This document shows positions 7,670 to 18,726 of a DNA stretch of 64,000 nucleotides, one piece after another. Origin of the DNA: a bacterium (lineage in GTDB: Bacteria > Pseudomonadota > Alphaproteobacteria > Rhizobiales > Aestuariivirgaceae); contig JALHQC010000010.1 in assembly GCA_022842165.1 (NCBI GenBank), positions 1 to 64,000 on the forward strand, read 5' to 3'. The notes beneath the pieces were generated by a model that did no database searches, was not told the origin of the DNA, and was given only the letters and a program-made list of their open reading frames with translations. A program made the position numbers and the translations under genes. Each line of letters opens with the position of its first letter. Within the stretch, counting starts at the first letter, position 1.

Positions 7670-9616
7670 TCAGACCGCCATGCCCGCCTTCATGCCTTCA
7701 TAGACGGCTTCTTCCGCGGTGCGCGGGCTCAGGGCATCGCCGATCAGGTGATGTTCGACGCCTAAGCGCTCCAGTTCCTCGACGAGGCCGTCTTCCTGAA
7801 GGTTCGGCGTGTTGAGGACGATCGTATCGACATTCTCCATCACCACCGCCTCGCGCGAGGGGGTGTGTATGAAATAGGCGGTGTTGCCATCCGCGCCATA
7901 GAGCCTGAGCCAGGGGTGAACCTCGACGCCCAGCTTGTGCAGGCGGGCGATGATCTCGAAGCGGATATAGGTCTGGATATTGGCGGCGGCGCACATGGCA
8001 TTGACCGCGAGGCGCACATGCACGCCGTCGGCGGCCAGCCTTTCGGAAATGCCGGCACCCGTCCAGTCTCCGTGCCAGTCGTAGACGACGGCACGCGCGC
8101 CCGAGGTGGCGCGGCCGGCGAGAATATCGACCGCGTGAACGATCTGCGCGGCTTCGCCCTCGATCGGCGGCAGGTGGGGCTTCGAACCGGTGGCGAGGAT
8201 CACGGCATCGGGCTGCTCGCTCTCGATCAGTTCGCGCGTCACATCGCTGCGGCGGTGGATGATGGCGCCGTGACGCTCGGCCTCGCGCGTGAGGTTGGTG
8301 ATGATGCCGCCGAACTCGGCACGCTTGGGAAGAAGCTGCGCCAACTTCGCCTGACCGCCGGTGTGGGCATCGCGCTCGTGGAGATGCACCTCGTGGCCAC
8401 GCTCGGCCGCGACGGCCGCCGCCTTGAGGCCCGCAGGGCCGCCGCCGACGACGATGATCTTGCGCCTGACGCGTGCGGGTGGCTTTACCTCGCAGCTCAG
8501 TTCGCGGCCGGTTTCAGGATGCTGGATGCAGGAGATCGACAGGCCCAGCTGGAAATGGCCGATGCAGGCCTGGTTGCAGCCGATGCAGGCGCGGATTTCA
8601 TCGCTCTGGCCGGATTTCGCCTTGTTCGGCATTTCAGGGTCGCAGATCATGGCGCGCGTCATGCCGCACATGTCGGCAGCGCCCGAGGCGAGGACTTCCT
8701 CGGCGATCTGCGGCTGGTTGATACGGCCCGCGACGAAGACGGGCTTACCCGTCGCCTGCTTCACCTTCTGGGCGAAGGGCGCCACATAGCCGTGGGTGTT
8801 GGCCATCGAAGGCACGATATGCGCCGCACCCGAGGCGGTGGCAGAGGTTCCGGCGATGACGTTCAGATAGTCGAGTTCGGGCGCGAGGCTGCGCGCGATG
8901 AGGGTTGATTGATCCTCGGTGAGGCCGTCCTCGTCATGCTCGTCGCCCGACATGCGCAAGCCGACGACGAACTCGGACGGCACGGCCGAGCGGATGGCGG
9001 CGATCGCCTCGCGCGTGAAGCGCAGGCGGTTTTCGAGAGAGCCGCCATAATGATCGCTGCGGCGGTTGACATTGGCATTCATGAATTGCGCGGGGAGATA
9101 GCCATGGCTGGCGACGATCTCGACGCCGTCGGCGCCTGCCTCCGCCATGCGGCGCGCGGCCTGGCCGAAACCATCGAGGATTTCGCCGATGAGGCCTGTC
9201 GACATCTCGCGCGGGATGACCTTGAAGCGTTCGGACGGCGAATGCGATGGCGCGAAGGCCGGCTGCACCACGCCATCCGGGCGGCCCAGAAGTTCGCGGC
9301 CGGGATGGAACAGCTGGACGAAGACCTTGGTGCCCTCGGCATGGATCGCATCGATCAGCCGCCGGAAAGGCTGGATGCAATTGTCCGACGTTCCCATCAG
9401 CAGCGCCTCGGTATAGCGCGAGGTTTCGTGCACGCCGACGACCTGGATGACGATGAGGCCGGCACCGCCGCGCGCGCGGGCGCGCTGATAAGCGATCAGC
9501 GCATCGGACGGGAGGCCCGCTTCGGGCAAGTAGGTGTCATGTCCGGTCGAAAAGATGCGGTTGCGAATTTCGGTGGACTTGATGGCGAAAGGCGAAAACA
9601 GATTGGGGTATTGCAT
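7670..9616 (-). CDS. Old-Yellow-Enzyme family FMN/FeS/FAD oxidoreductase
   Basis: This 648-residue multidomain flavoprotein is built like 2,4-dienoyl-CoA reductase (FadH) and trimethylamine or dimethylglycine demethylases. Residues ~1-330 form an FMN-binding TIM barrel (NLFSPFAIKSTEIRNRIF, VQLFHPGRE, ASHGYLPAQFMN). A CX2CX3CX11C cluster motif follows (CIGCNQAC near residue 343), which binds 4Fe-4S. The C-terminal half has a Rossmann FAD site IVVGGGPAGLKAAAVAAERG and an NAD(P)-binding region. The protein is divergent enough that the substrate (enoyl-CoA, N-methyl compound or other) cannot be chosen. It stands alone, convergent with the M48 gene 4 bases away. Confidence 0.82.
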   Translation of the reverse strand: MQYPNLFSPFAIKSTEIRNRIFSTGHDTYLPEAGLPSDALIAYQRARARGGAGLIVIQVVGVHETSRYTEALLMGTSDNCIQPFRRLIDAIHAEGTKVFVQLFHPGRELLGRPDGVVQPAFAPSHSPSERFKVIPREMSTGLIGEILDGFGQAARRMAEAGADGVEIVASHGYLPAQFMNANVNRRSDHYGGSLENRLRFTREAIAAIRSAVPSEFVVGLRMSGDEHDEDGLTEDQSTLIARSLAPELDYLNVIAGTSATASGAAHIVPSMANTHGYVAPFAQKVKQATGKPVFVAGRINQPQIAEEVLASGAADMCGMTRAMICDPEMPNKAKSGQSDEIRACIGCNQACIGHFQLGLSISCIQHPETGRELSCEVKPPARVRRKIIVVGGGPAGLKAAAVAAERGHEVHLHERDAHTGGQAKLAQLLPKRAEFGGIITNLTREAERHGAIIHRRSDVTRELIESEQPDAVILATGSKPHLPPIEGEAAQIVHAVDILAGRATSGARAVVYDWHGDWTGAGISERLAADGVHVRLAVNAMCAAANIQTYIRFEIIARLHKLGVEVHPWLRLYGADGNTAYFIHTPSREAVVMENVDTIVLNTPNLQEDGLVEELERLGVEHHLIGDALSPRTAEEAVYEGMKAGMAV

Positions 9617-9655
9617 GACGCCTATTCTGCAACGGCGAACGCGGCGCGTCGAGCC

Positions 9656-9994
9656 TCAGATCGAGCGTTCCTCATATGCGACAAACCATTCGACCATTTC
9701 GGTCCACATCGCTTCGACGAGCGCGGGATCGACCTTGTGGCCGCGCGCCAGAACGCGCACATGATCGATGACCTGCGCGATGCGGGCATCGTCGCGGGCG
9801 GGAATGCCGTCGCGCTTCTTGACGATGACCGCCTTCTCGACGCAGCGCTGCCGTTCGGCGAGAAGCTTGACGAGGCTCTCGTCGATACGGTCGATCTCCT
9901 TGCGGATATCGCTCATGGTGACTGATTTGGATGTGGCGGACATGCCCGCCTCATGCCGCGATTGGTGGCGAAGGTCAATGTACGGATCGTTCAT
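9656..9994 (-). CDS. AroQ-type chorismate mutase
   Basis: This small (112-residue) all-helical chorismate mutase converts chorismate to prephenate for phenylalanine and tyrosine synthesis. Diagnostic are DIRKEIDRIDESLVKLLAER (residues ~28-47; R30 and the ER pair are typical active-site positions), VIVKKRDG and PARDDARIAQVID. The ATG used overlaps the comEC stop (ATGA at 9991-9994). This gives an N-terminal extension of about 26 residues; an internal ATG beginning MSDIRKEI (9916) would give the usual ~86-residue domain. It could alternatively be an isochorismate-pyruvate lyase relative, but chorismate mutase is the common alphaproteobacterial form. Confidence 0.85.
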   Translation of the reverse strand: MNDPYIDLRHQSRHEAGMSATSKSVTMSDIRKEIDRIDESLVKLLAERQRCVEKAVIVKKRDGIPARDDARIAQVIDHVRVLARGHKVDPALVEAMWTEMVEWFVAYEERSI

Positions 9995-12174
9995 GTTCCA
10001 TCACTGTTTGATGAGGGCGGAGGCACGTAGGGCGTGGTCCGCGCCTGGGGCTGGACCACCCATGGCCGCGCGCCCTGGGCATCCCGGGCGGTTTCGACAA
10101 CAACTCCCGATGCATTTATGCGGAGCGCATGCGCGCCCTTGCGCCACAGGTCGAACCTGTCGATGCGGAGGGGGACTTCCGGGCAGCGGCGGCGGAGCGG
10201 AAAGTCAGCAATGAGGATATCGATTCCTGAGCAGTCGAGAACGTCGTCTTCGGCCTTGCTGACGTAGGCGATGGTCTTTCCTTTCAGCGTGGCGTTGCAG
10301 CGGTTTTCGTTGCAGGACCAGCCGGGACGTTTTGCTGCTTCGGCCGGTGTTGCCTCGTCGCCCCTGACCTGCAACCATTTCTCGACCGTGAAGCGGGCGC
10401 GTTTGGGATAGGCGGGGACCAGCATCCCCTCCCCGTTCAGGATTGCGGCGTTCCGGCCGGTGCGCTCGATGAGCAGGTCGGGGCTTTGCGGCGGAGAGGC
10501 CACAAGGGCAAGACCGGCGGCCATGACCGCAGCGCCGGCAAATCGCAGCGCGCCTATGACCAGGCAGGCGATGACGGCGCCGAAGGCGAGGAGGATGATA
10601 CTTGCTGGCGAAGGCTGTGCGGCGACGAGATTTGCACCGGCCAGGCCTGCGACCCAATCCGAAATCACGATCACCAGCTTCAAACCCTCGCCCATGATCC
10701 ACAGCGGGACTGTTTCCAGACCAAGCGGCATCAGTACCGCGCCGAGGAGCGCGAAGGGCATGACGATAAATCCGATGACCGGGATCGCAAGGCCATTGGC
10801 GATGAGGCTGTAGGGCGCAATCCGCCCGAAGTGATAGGCCGCGGGGATCGTCGACATGCCGCCGGCAACGAGCGTGGTGAGGAAGGATGCCGCCGCACCC
10901 TTGGCCAGCTTGCCTGCGGTGCGGGTCAACCAGTGGCGGGCGAATGACTGTTCGCCGTCGCGCCCTGCGGCGAGGCGCGACCACGCCTCGTAGAACGCGA
11001 CAAGGCCGAGGACCGCGAGGAATGACATCTGGAAACTCGCCTCGACCGCCGCTTCAGGCTCGAACAGCAGGATCAAAATCGCGGCGATGGCGAGGTTCCT
11101 GGTCGACAGGGCCGGACGATCCACCAGCACGGCGAAGAACACGACCGCGATCATGATGTAGGAGCGCTGGGTGGCGACACCGGAATCCGCCAGCAGCATG
11201 TAGAACAGGCCCATGGCGAGCGCTGCGGCGGCGGACCATTTCTTGATGGGGTAGCGCAGCGCCAGGCGGGGAATGAGGGCAAGGGCTGCACGCACCGTCC
11301 AGAATACGCCGCCGGCCACCAGCCACATGTGAAGGCCCGAGATCGAGAGGATATGAAACAGGCCCGATACCAGCAGGCTCTGGTTCAGGTCTGTGGGGAT
11401 GGTGCTGCGCTCGCCAGTGATGAGGGCTTCGGCAAAGGAGGCGTAGGGCTCGTCGAGGGCAGCATGGATGCGCGCACCCATGGCGGCACGGATGCCGGCC
11501 AGTGCGACCTCGAACTTTGCGGCAAGGGGGATATCGCCGCCGAGCAGCGCGATGGGCGCCGTGATGCGGCCGGTTCCGCCGATCGATTCGAACCACAGGC
11601 GCCGTCCATAGTCGAAGCCACCGGGCTGGACGGGTGCCGGAATCGGCGAAAGACGCGCCTTGACCGAAACGCTGGTGCCGATGACTGGCTGACCGAGTTT
11701 CGGCTTCGACGACAGCCTGAGCCGCCTGGGGACAGACCTCTTGGCAATTGCTTCAATCGCGGAGGGTTCGAGAATGATGGTGAGGCGGCCCTGGTTTGCC
11801 CGGTCGACATCAACGATCCTGCCGGTGACCTGAACTTCAGCCGTGGTGGCGCGGAGCAACGGCGTTGCGGTCATTTCGGTACGGAACTTCGCCAGAACGA
11901 AGCCTGATGCGATGAGCGCCGCGAGGAACAGGATTGGGGCTTGCCGCCCGAACCACAGGAGAAGGATGGCGAGCAGCGCAATGCTGCCGGTGAGCGTCCA
12001 CCCCGGCTCTACCGGTAGGCCGAAATAAAGCCAGATGCCGAAGGTGAGCAGGATGGGAGACCACAGGAAGCTGCGGCCCTGCTGCCGGGACGCCTGGGTG
12101 CGGAGCCAGCGGAGAACCGCGACCGGCGCGCCGCGTTCATCCTCCACCGGCCCTTCGAGGGCGCCCGCCACCAT
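9991..12174 (-). CDS. comEC: ComEC/Rec2-family DNA uptake channel protein
   Basis: This 727-residue inner-membrane protein is related to the competence channel ComEC, which passes single-stranded DNA into the cytoplasm. A short leader is followed by N-terminal membrane segments and a DUF4131 region. The Competence-domain core follows, with the signature [17 protein letters not shown] (~residues 272-288) and [20 protein letters not shown]. The C-terminal part is short and lacks a recognisable full metallo-beta-lactamase domain, as is common in alphaproteobacterial versions. Location beside gltX/gltA is conserved in the class. It is divergent from gltX. Natural competence of the host is not shown by this gene alone. 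Confidence 0.9.
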   Translation of the reverse strand: MVAGALEGPVEDERGAPVAVLRWLRTQASRQQGRSFLWSPILLTFGIWLYFGLPVEPGWTLTGSIALLAILLLWFGRQAPILFLAALIASGFVLAKFRTEMTATPLLRATTAEVQVTGRIVDVDRANQGRLTIILEPSAIEAIAKRSVPRRLRLSSKPKLGQPVIGTSVSVKARLSPIPAPVQPGGFDYGRRLWFESIGGTGRITAPIALLGGDIPLAAKFEVALAGIRAAMGARIHAALDEPYASFAEALITGERSTIPTDLNQSLLVSGLFHILSISGLHMWLVAGGVFWTVRAALALIPRLALRYPIKKWSAAAALAMGLFYMLLADSGVATQRSYIMIAVVFFAVLVDRPALSTRNLAIAAILILLFEPEAAVEASFQMSFLAVLGLVAFYEAWSRLAAGRDGEQSFARHWLTRTAGKLAKGAAASFLTTLVAGGMSTIPAAYHFGRIAPYSLIANGLAIPVIGFIVMPFALLGAVLMPLGLETVPLWIMGEGLKLVIVISDWVAGLAGANLVAAQPSPASIILLAFGAVIACLVIGALRFAGAAVMAAGLALVASPPQSPDLLIERTGRNAAILNGEGMLVPAYPKRARFTVEKWLQVRGDEATPAEAAKRPGWSCNENRCNATLKGKTIAYVSKAEDDVLDCSGIDILIADFPLRRRCPEVPLRIDRFDLWRKGAHALRINASGVVVETARDAQGARPWVVQPQARTTPYVPPPSSNSDGT

Positions 12175-12268
12175 GGCCCATTCCCCTTGCGCCTGCCCTT
12201 GTGCTAAGCGGCGGCAGCATCAACACAATCACCTTCCTTTAGGTAAGTCCATACGGAGTTCGGCATCC

Positions 12269-13690
12269 ATGTCATCGCCCGTCATCACGCGCTTTGCCCC
12301 TTCGCCTACCGGCTACCTGCATATCGGCGGCGGCCGCACGGCGCTGTTCAACTGGGCCTATGCCCGAAAGCACGGCGGCAAGATGCTGCTCAGGATCGAG
12401 GATACCGACCGCGAACGCTCGACCGCCGAGGCGATCGACGCGATCATCGAGGGGCTGACCTGGCTCGGCCTCGACTGGGCGGGAGAACCGGTGTCGCAAT
12501 ATGGCAGGGCGGCGCGGCACCGCGAAGTGGCCGAACTGCTGCTGGCGCAGGGCAAGGCCTATCGCTGCTACTGCTCGCCACAGGAGTTGGACGAGATGCG
12601 TGCCCGGGCGGAAGCGGAAAAGCGCCCGATCCGCTATGACGGCACCTGGCGCGACCGCGATCCTTCGGAGGCGCCTGCAGGCGTCAGGCCCGCGATCCGC
12701 TTCCGTGCGCCGCAGGAGGGTGAAACGGTTGTGGACGATGCCGTACAGGGCCGCGTCGTCATTCCCAACAAGGATCTCGATGACCTGATCATCCTGCGCT
12801 CGGACGGGAATCCGACCTATAATCTTTCGGTGGTGGTGGATGACCATGACATGGGCGTCACCCATATCATCCGCGGCGTCGACCACCTCACCAACGCCGC
12901 GCGGCAGACGCAGATCTACATGGCGATGGGCTGGCGGGTGCCGCACATGTCGCACATTCCTCTGATCCATGGGCCGGACGGCGCCAAGCTTTCGAAGCGG
13001 CACGGGGCGCTGGGTGTGGAAGCCTACCGCGCCATGGGCTATCTGCCAGAGGCCATGCGGAACTATCTGGCGCGGCTCGGGTGGAGCCATGGCGACGACG
13101 AGATTTTCTCGACAGAACAGATGGTTGAGTGGTTCAACCTCGAGCAGATTGGCAAGAGTGCGGCGCGCTTCGATTTTGCCAAGCTCGAGAACCTGAACGG
13201 GCACTATATCCGTCACATGGCGGATGACGTGCTGCTGCGGCAGTTCATCGATTTCCTGCCCCATGCGGATGGCGGCAAGGCGATGCTGGCGAAAATCGAC
13301 GATGCCATGATGGCCAAACTGTTGCGCGCGCTGCCGGGCCTGAAGGAACGCGCCAAGACTCTGGTGGAACTGCTGAAGGGTGCGCAATTCCTGTTTGCCG
13401 AACGGCCGCTCGCGATGGACGAGAAGGCCCGGCAGATTATCGACGATGGTGGGCGGGCGGCGCTTGTGGGGCTGATCCCCGTGCTCGAGTCACAATCGAA
13501 CTGGATTTCGCATGATCTTGAAATTGCTGTGAAATCCTATGCCGAGGCGCAGGGTGTGAAGCTTGGCAAGCTGGCCCAGCCCTTGCGCGCGGCACTGACG
13601 GGGACATCGACATCTCCCGGCATCTTCGACGTGCTGGATGTGCTGGGGCGGGATGAGGCGCTGGCCCGGTTGCGCGATCAGGCTAGCTGA
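12269..13690 (+). CDS. gltX: Glutamyl-tRNA synthetase
   Basis: This class I aminoacyl-tRNA synthetase charges tRNA-Glu, and in many alphaproteobacteria also tRNA-Gln before amidation. The product is 473 residues. The HIGH-type motif appears as [17 protein letters not shown] near the N-terminus, and the KMSKS-type motif as [12 protein letters not shown] near residue 245. The C-terminal anticodon-binding helical domain ends at LARLRDQAS. The frame is open upstream, but the ATG at 12269 starts directly on the conserved [15 protein letters not shown] block, so it was chosen. gltA follows on the same strand after about 200 bases that contain their own promoter-like element. Confidence 0.97.
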   Translation: MSSPVITRFAPSPTGYLHIGGGRTALFNWAYARKHGGKMLLRIEDTDRERSTAEAIDAIIEGLTWLGLDWAGEPVSQYGRAARHREVAELLLAQGKAYRCYCSPQELDEMRARAEAEKRPIRYDGTWRDRDPSEAPAGVRPAIRFRAPQEGETVVDDAVQGRVVIPNKDLDDLIILRSDGNPTYNLSVVVDDHDMGVTHIIRGVDHLTNAARQTQIYMAMGWRVPHMSHIPLIHGPDGAKLSKRHGALGVEAYRAMGYLPEAMRNYLARLGWSHGDDEIFSTEQMVEWFNLEQIGKSAARFDFAKLENLNGHYIRHMADDVLLRQFIDFLPHADGGKAMLAKIDDAMMAKLLRALPGLKERAKTLVELLKGAQFLFAERPLAMDEKARQIIDDGGRAALVGLIPVLESQSNWISHDLEIAVKSYAEAQGVKLGKLAQPLRAALTGTSTSPGIFDVLDVLGRDEALARLRDQAS

Positions 13691-13813
13691 ACGGGGCGGC
13701 ACGAACTTGGACGGCCTGTCGCAAGTTTGATTTGCCATATTCGGCGTTGCAGTGAAGATGCCGCGCAATTGTCACGCCGCGCGTGTTGCATGGCGGGACC
13801 GACGAAAGCATCA

Positions 13814-13853
13814 GGTCAGTCACGTTGACCTTTTTATGGTGCGATGCAATAGT
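13814..13853 (+). promoter_or_regulatory. Probable gltA promoter with inverted repeat at -35
   Basis: TTGACC at 13825-13830 and AATAGT at 13848-13853 are separated by 17 bases, a good housekeeping-sigma arrangement about 40 bases before the gltA start. GGTCA at 13814-13818 and TGACC at 13826-13830 form a 5-base inverted repeat overlapping the -35, a possible operator. Transcription factor identity is unknown. Confidence 0.5.
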
Positions 13854-13891
13854 CAGCGTCAGGCGTGACGCATGACAGATGGGAGGCCTTC

Positions 13892-15193
13892 ATGGCTGAT
13901 GATGCGAAAAAAGCGACCCTGACTCTCGACGGCAAGACGATCGACATGCCGGTGAAATCAGGTTCCGTCGGACCGGACGTCATCGACATCACCAAGCTCT
14001 ATGGGCAGACCGGCGCCTTCACCTTCGACCCCGGCTTCACCTCGACGGCCTCCTGCGAGTCAAAGATCACCTATATCGACGGCGATGAGGGCGTGCTCCT
14101 CTATCGTGGCTATCCGATCGAGCAGCTGGCGGAGAGCGGCGACTTCCTCGAGACCTGCTACCTCCTCTATTACGGCGAGCTGCCGACGCCCGCGCAGCGC
14201 AAGGAGTTCGACCGCAACATCACCTATCACACGATGGTGCACGAGCAGATGGCGCTGCTGTTCCGCGGGTTCCGCCGCGATGCGCACCCGATGGCGGTGA
14301 TGGTGGCGGTGGTGGGGGCCATGTCGGCCTTCTATCACGACTCGACCGACATCAACGATCCGCGCCAGCGCGAGATCGCCTCGCACCGCATGATCGCCAA
14401 GCTGCCGACGATCGCGGCCATGGCCTACAAGTATCACATCGGCCAGCCCTTCATCTATCCGCAGAACAACCTGTCCTACACGGCGAATTTCCTGCGCATG
14501 TGCTTTGCGGTGCCGTGCGAGGACTATGTGGTGAACCCGGTGCTTTCGCGCGCCATGGACCGCATCTTCATCCTGCATGCCGATCATGAGCAGAACGCCT
14601 CGACCTCGACGGTGCGGCTTGCCGGGTCCTCGGGCGCCAATCCTTTCGCCTGCATTTCCGCCGGCATTGCCTGCCTGTGGGGGCCAGCACATGGCGGCGC
14701 CAACGAGGCGGCGCTGCAGATGCTGACCGAGATCGGCGATCCTTCCAAGGTTCCGGAATTCATTGCCAAGGTGAAGGACAAGACGTCCCATATCCGGCTC
14801 ATGGGGTTCGGGCACCGCGTCTACAAGAACTACGATCCGCGCGCCAAGATCATGCAGAAGACGGCGCATGAGGTTCTGGGCGAGCTCGGCATCAAGGACG
14901 ATCCGCTGCTGGAAGTGGCGCGCGAACTCGAGAAGGCAGCACTTTCGGACCAGTATTTCATCGAGCGCAAGCTTTATCCGAATGTCGATTTCTACTCGGG
15001 CATCATCCTGCGGGCGCTGGGCTTCCCGACCTCGATGTTCACCGTGCTGTTCGCGCTCGCCCGCACCGTGGGCTGGATCTCGCAGTGGAAGGAAATGATC
15101 GAGGACCCGGGCCAGAAGATCGGTCGGCCTCGGCAGCTCTACACCGGTGCGCCAAAGCGCGATTACGTGCCGCTGACGCGGCGGGGCAAATAG
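13892..15193 (+). CDS. gltA: Citrate synthase (type II)
   Basis: Citrate synthase condenses oxaloacetate and acetyl-CoA as the entry step of the TCA cycle. The 433-residue length is that of the hexameric Gram-negative type. Catalytic regions are intact: [16 protein letters not shown] (active-site His), [16 protein letters not shown] (His plus substrate Arg region) and NVDFYSG (active-site Asp). A GTG at 13865 would add nine residues, but the ATG at 13892 is preceded by a strong GGGAGG five bases upstream and was chosen. It sits next to gltX, as in many relatives; the lpx genes that often flank it are not here. Confidence 0.97.
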   Translation: MADDAKKATLTLDGKTIDMPVKSGSVGPDVIDITKLYGQTGAFTFDPGFTSTASCESKITYIDGDEGVLLYRGYPIEQLAESGDFLETCYLLYYGELPTPAQRKEFDRNITYHTMVHEQMALLFRGFRRDAHPMAVMVAVVGAMSAFYHDSTDINDPRQREIASHRMIAKLPTIAAMAYKYHIGQPFIYPQNNLSYTANFLRMCFAVPCEDYVVNPVLSRAMDRIFILHADHEQNASTSTVRLAGSSGANPFACISAGIACLWGPAHGGANEAALQMLTEIGDPSKVPEFIAKVKDKTSHIRLMGFGHRVYKNYDPRAKIMQKTAHEVLGELGIKDDPLLEVARELEKAALSDQYFIERKLYPNVDFYSGIILRALGFPTSMFTVLFALARTVGWISQWKEMIEDPGQKIGRPRQLYTGAPKRDYVPLTRRGK

Positions 15194-15205
15194 GCAATTT
15201 GTCGT

Positions 15206-15628
15206 TCAGCCTGTGGCCGCCGCCGTCTTGAGAGTGTGGGCGATAAGCTGCGTGTCGGCATATTGCTCGTAAGCGGTAATCTTGCCGTTCGTCACGGTGA
15301 TGATATCGAGGAGTGCGGTATCGATCACCTGTCCACTGGGCCGGTGCCGGATTGGACCGGCATGCCTGATGATGGCGGTATCACCATCGATCCAGAGACC
15401 TGTCCGGCGGACACCGGCCATATCCCATGTTGCGCAGAGATCGGCGATGGCGGAGGCCAGAATGCTGCGGGTGGAAATGCGCTCCGCCATCGGTCCCAAG
15501 AGATGGCTGCCCATGATCCTGAAATCGCAGTCATCGGCAAAGTACTGCAGCGCGCCGACAGGATCGTTCTGGCGGCGCGCGGCGTATGATTCCTCGATCA
15601 TGCGTTCAATGTCGCTGCGGCTGGTCAT
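15206..15628 (-). CDS. SnoaL/NTF2-like fold protein
   Basis: This ~140-residue protein has the look of the SnoaL-like (NTF2) cone-fold family: an N-terminal helix DIERMIEESYAARRQNDP, then ALQYFADDCDFRIMG and strands ending in ITVTNGKITAYEQYADT, which is the typical C-terminal signature. Family members range from ketosteroid isomerases to uncharacterised binding proteins, so no reaction is proposed. The ATG at 15628 is preceded by GGGGAAAG and was preferred over an upstream start. It lies between gltA and fabZ, where relatives usually carry lpx genes. Confidence 0.72.
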   Translation of the reverse strand: MTSRSDIERMIEESYAARRQNDPVGALQYFADDCDFRIMGSHLLGPMAERISTRSILASAIADLCATWDMAGVRRTGLWIDGDTAIIRHAGPIRHRPSGQVIDTALLDIITVTNGKITAYEQYADTQLIAHTLKTAAATG

Positions 15629-15713
15629 GGCGCTTTCCCCGTTCGTCTGAATCCACTTTGGACCAAACCTACGCCACGTCAATATGCTCGTCGTGGCAAG
15701 GGGTGGCGGAACC

Positions 15714-16190
15714 TCAGCCGCCGCGCTCGTTCATCAGCATGGCACCGATTTCGGCTTCGGCGACCTTCTTGCCTTCGACATGCGCCTCGGCCCAGTACTT
15801 CCAGACGGGGGCGCGCTTGTTGGTGAGCTTGACCTTGATGTGAACCGTGTCGCCGGGGCCGACGGGCTTTCTGAAGCGGGCCTTGTCGATCGACATGAAG
15901 AAGACGAGCTTGCCGGCGTGGTCGTCGCCCAGATGGTCGAGCACCAGGGCGCCCGCCGTCTGCGCCATGGCTTCGACGAGCAACACGCCCGGCATCACGG
16001 GCTTTCCGGGAAAATGCCCCTGGAAGAATGGCTCGTTCATGGTGACATTCTTGATGGCGGTGCCGCTCTCCTCGCCGTCCATGTCGATCATCTTGTCGAT
16101 CAGCAGGAAGGGATAACGGTGCGGCAGCAACTTCATGATCCGGCCGATGTCCGCAGTTTTCAGAATCCTTGGCGTTGCATCGTCGGACAT
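15714..16190 (-). CDS. fabZ: (3R)-hydroxyacyl-ACP dehydratase FabZ
   Basis: FabZ removes water from 3-hydroxyacyl-ACP in fatty acid elongation. The 158-residue protein has the hot-dog-fold catalytic His in [16 protein letters not shown], the substrate-tunnel motif [20 protein letters not shown] with the catalytic Glu, and a normal C-terminus. The ATG at 16190 has a TTTTTTGGAG region just upstream. In most alphaproteobacteria fabZ is between lpxD and lpxA; here bamA is immediately upstream (77-base gap) and an unrelated SnoaL-like gene follows. Confidence 0.95.
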   Translation of the reverse strand: MSDDATPRILKTADIGRIMKLLPHRYPFLLIDKMIDMDGEESGTAIKNVTMNEPFFQGHFPGKPVMPGVLLVEAMAQTAGALVLDHLGDDHAGKLVFFMSIDKARFRKPVGPGDTVHIKVKLTNKRAPVWKYWAEAHVEGKKVAEAEIGAMLMNERGG

Positions 16191-16267
16191 GAGTGCGGTT
16201 CTCCAAAAAATCATGGACGGCCCGCAGGGGCCGTCCATTGTCATTCTACTCAGAGTTTCGGTTTCGT

Positions 16268-18619
16268 CTAGAAGCGCGTGCCGACCGAGAAGCGGAACCA
16301 TTCGGTTTCGTCGTAAGCCGCCTGCATCAGCGGATAGGCGACCTCGAAACGCAACGGACCGAAGGGCGACTGCCAGATCACGCCCGCACCGATCGAGGCG
16401 CGGAGATCGGCGGTATCGAAGACCTTGCAGTCCTTGACCGCGCCGAAATTGCAATTGCCGGTGCCGGCGGCCTCGGTGCTTTCCTCCGCCCCGAAGACCG
16501 TGCCGAAGTCGGAGAACAGCGCGCCTTCGACGCCCCATTCCTCGGGCAGGCCGAGCGGGAAGCTGACTTCGACCGTGCCGATCGCGTAGGTCGTGCCGCC
16601 GATGGCGTCATTGTCGCCATCATTGCCGCGCTGGCGCGGACCGACGCCTGACCGGGCGAAACCGCGCAGCGAGTCGCCGCCCTTGAAGAAGCGGTCCTGC
16701 AGGGGAACGTCGTTGCCGTCGAGCGACATCATGTGCCCGGCATTCGCCTCGAGCTTCAGGACGACCGATTCTTCGTAGAGCGGAATGAAGTACCAGCCGT
16801 GGGCCTCGATGCTGCCGTAGTAGACGTCGCCGCCGAGGCCCGCGATATCGCCAATGAGCTGGCCGCGGAAACCATTGGTCGGGCGGACCGGACTGTCGAG
16901 ATTGTCCCAGGTGTAGCCGGCTTCGATGAAGGACTTCAGCGTATCGCCTTCCGTGGCGATGACCGCTGGCGAGGCTTCGTTCTTGTCGATACCGCTGATG
17001 TCGCGGAGCGACAGCCCATACTTGAAGCTCAGCGAGCTGTACTCGTCGAGCCGGAAGCCGGTGCGGAGCGCGCCGCCGATCTGCGAGCTCTGATAGGACG
17101 AGACGTCGGTATTATCGGTGCGCGTGGCGAAAAGGTCGATACCGGCCGAGATGGGCAATCCGAGGAAATACGGATTGGTGAAGCTGAAATCGACGTTCTG
17201 CCGCAGGAAGCTGACGGTGGTGTCGATCTTGGCGTTATAGCCCCGGCCCATGAAGTTGCGTTCCTGCAGGGAGACGGAACCGATGACGTATTCGGTCGTC
17301 GAGAAGCCTGCGGAGAAATTGATGGAGCCCGTCGACTTCTCCTGGACTTCGATCACGAGGACGATCTTGTCGGCGGCCGAACCTTCTTCCTCGCGGAAGT
17401 CGATCTTGTCGAAGAAGTCGAGCGCCGTCAGCCGGCGGCGGGCGCGGTCGATCAGCACGCGGTTGAAGGCATCGCCCTCAAACAGGCGGAGTTCGCGGCG
17501 TATGACCTGATCCTCGGTGCGGAAATTGCCGACGATGTCGATCCGCTCAATATAGGTGCGCGGGCCTTCGACGATGCTGTAGGTGATGTTCAGCGAATTG
17601 GCACCGTCGTTGCGCTGAATGTCGGGGTTGACCTTGGCGAAGACGAAGCCCTGACGCGAGGCCTCGAGGGTCAGGTTTTCGACGCTCTTGTCGACCTTGC
17701 TGGCATCGTAATATTCGCCGACGCCGGTCTTGACGTTTTCGATAAGGCCATCGGAATCAAGCTGGGCATCACCGACATTGACGGCGACATCGGCCACCGT
17801 GTAGCGCGGGCCTTCCTCAACCGTATAGGTGATCGAGAAGTATTCGGCATCGGGAGACAGCACGGCATCGGCGGAGATGACGCGGACATCGGCAAAGCCG
17901 TTCTTCAGATAATAGCGGCGCAGCAGTTCCTTGTCGTATTCGACACGGTCGGCGTCATAGTTGCTGGCACTCGAGAAGAATTTCCACCAGCTGTAACGCT
18001 GCGAACCGATGACGCCGCGCAGATCGCTGTCGTCGAAGGCTTCGTTGCCGACGAAATCGATCTCCTTGACCTTGGTTTCATCGCCTTCCTGGATCTCGAA
18101 GACGAGATCGACGCGGTTCTGCGGCAGGCGGATGATCTTGGGCGACACCTTCACGGAATAGTAGCCGGCGCGGCGGTATACCGCGATGACGCGATTCACA
18201 TCGCTCAGCACGCGCGAGCGGGTGAACATCATGCGTTCGCGAAGCTCGACTTCCTTCGCGATATCGGTGTCCTTGATCTCGCTGTTGCCCTCGAAGTTCA
18301 CGCGATTGATCATCGGGTTTTCTTCGACGCGTACGACAAGCGTGTTGCCACGCCGCGCTATCTGCACGTCCGCGAACAGGCCGGTCTGGAACAGGGCCTT
18401 GATCGACTCGTCGATACGGTCCGGGTCGAACGGGTCGCCCGGCTGCAATTGCATGTAGGAAATGACGGTTTCGTTCTCGACGCGCTGGTTGCCTTCGACG
18501 ACAATCGCCGAAACGACCTGCGCCTGGGCCGCAGTCACGAACACGGAAGGGGCGGCCGCCGGCAGGACAAATGTCAGCAGTATGGCCAAAAACCCAGTAA
18601 TTACATACTTGTAACGCAT
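16268..18619 (-). CDS. bamA: Outer membrane protein assembly factor BamA
   Basis: BamA is the central subunit of the machine that inserts beta-barrel proteins into the outer membrane. The 783-residue precursor begins with a clear signal peptide ([18 protein letters not shown], cleavage after AAQAQ). The POTRA repeats follow ([50 protein letters not shown]). The 16-strand barrel has the expected [15 protein letters not shown] region and ends with a terminal aromatic residue (FSVGTRF). A longer frame exists upstream, but the ATG at 18619 starts the signal peptide. rseP lies upstream, as in relatives; lpxD, normally next downstream, is missing. Confidence 0.96.
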   Translation of the reverse strand: MRYKYVITGFLAILLTFVLPAAAPSVFVTAAQAQVVSAIVVEGNQRVENETVISYMQLQPGDPFDPDRIDESIKALFQTGLFADVQIARRGNTLVVRVEENPMINRVNFEGNSEIKDTDIAKEVELRERMMFTRSRVLSDVNRVIAVYRRAGYYSVKVSPKIIRLPQNRVDLVFEIQEGDETKVKEIDFVGNEAFDDSDLRGVIGSQRYSWWKFFSSASNYDADRVEYDKELLRRYYLKNGFADVRVISADAVLSPDAEYFSITYTVEEGPRYTVADVAVNVGDAQLDSDGLIENVKTGVGEYYDASKVDKSVENLTLEASRQGFVFAKVNPDIQRNDGANSLNITYSIVEGPRTYIERIDIVGNFRTEDQVIRRELRLFEGDAFNRVLIDRARRRLTALDFFDKIDFREEEGSAADKIVLVIEVQEKSTGSINFSAGFSTTEYVIGSVSLQERNFMGRGYNAKIDTTVSFLRQNVDFSFTNPYFLGLPISAGIDLFATRTDNTDVSSYQSSQIGGALRTGFRLDEYSSLSFKYGLSLRDISGIDKNEASPAVIATEGDTLKSFIEAGYTWDNLDSPVRPTNGFRGQLIGDIAGLGGDVYYGSIEAHGWYFIPLYEESVVLKLEANAGHMMSLDGNDVPLQDRFFKGGDSLRGFARSGVGPRQRGNDGDNDAIGGTTYAIGTVEVSFPLGLPEEWGVEGALFSDFGTVFGAEESTEAAGTGNCNFGAVKDCKVFDTADLRASIGAGVIWQSPFGPLRFEVAYPLMQAAYDETEWFRFSVGTRF

Positions 18620-18726
18620 CAATAGGCCATTCTTCCGTTCGCCAGCCGTCCCTGTAGATTCTCTGCCGCAGACCGCCGTTTTAGCTCTCTCTCGCCAGTT
18701 TGCAAATGAAAGTTGCCTGTGGCCTG

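Noticed and set aside
16733..18625. 630-codon open frame on the plus strand opposite bamA
   Set aside because: The minus strand encodes an unmistakable BamA with signal peptide, POTRA and barrel. The opposite frame is a by-product of GC-rich codon usage and has no family resemblance.
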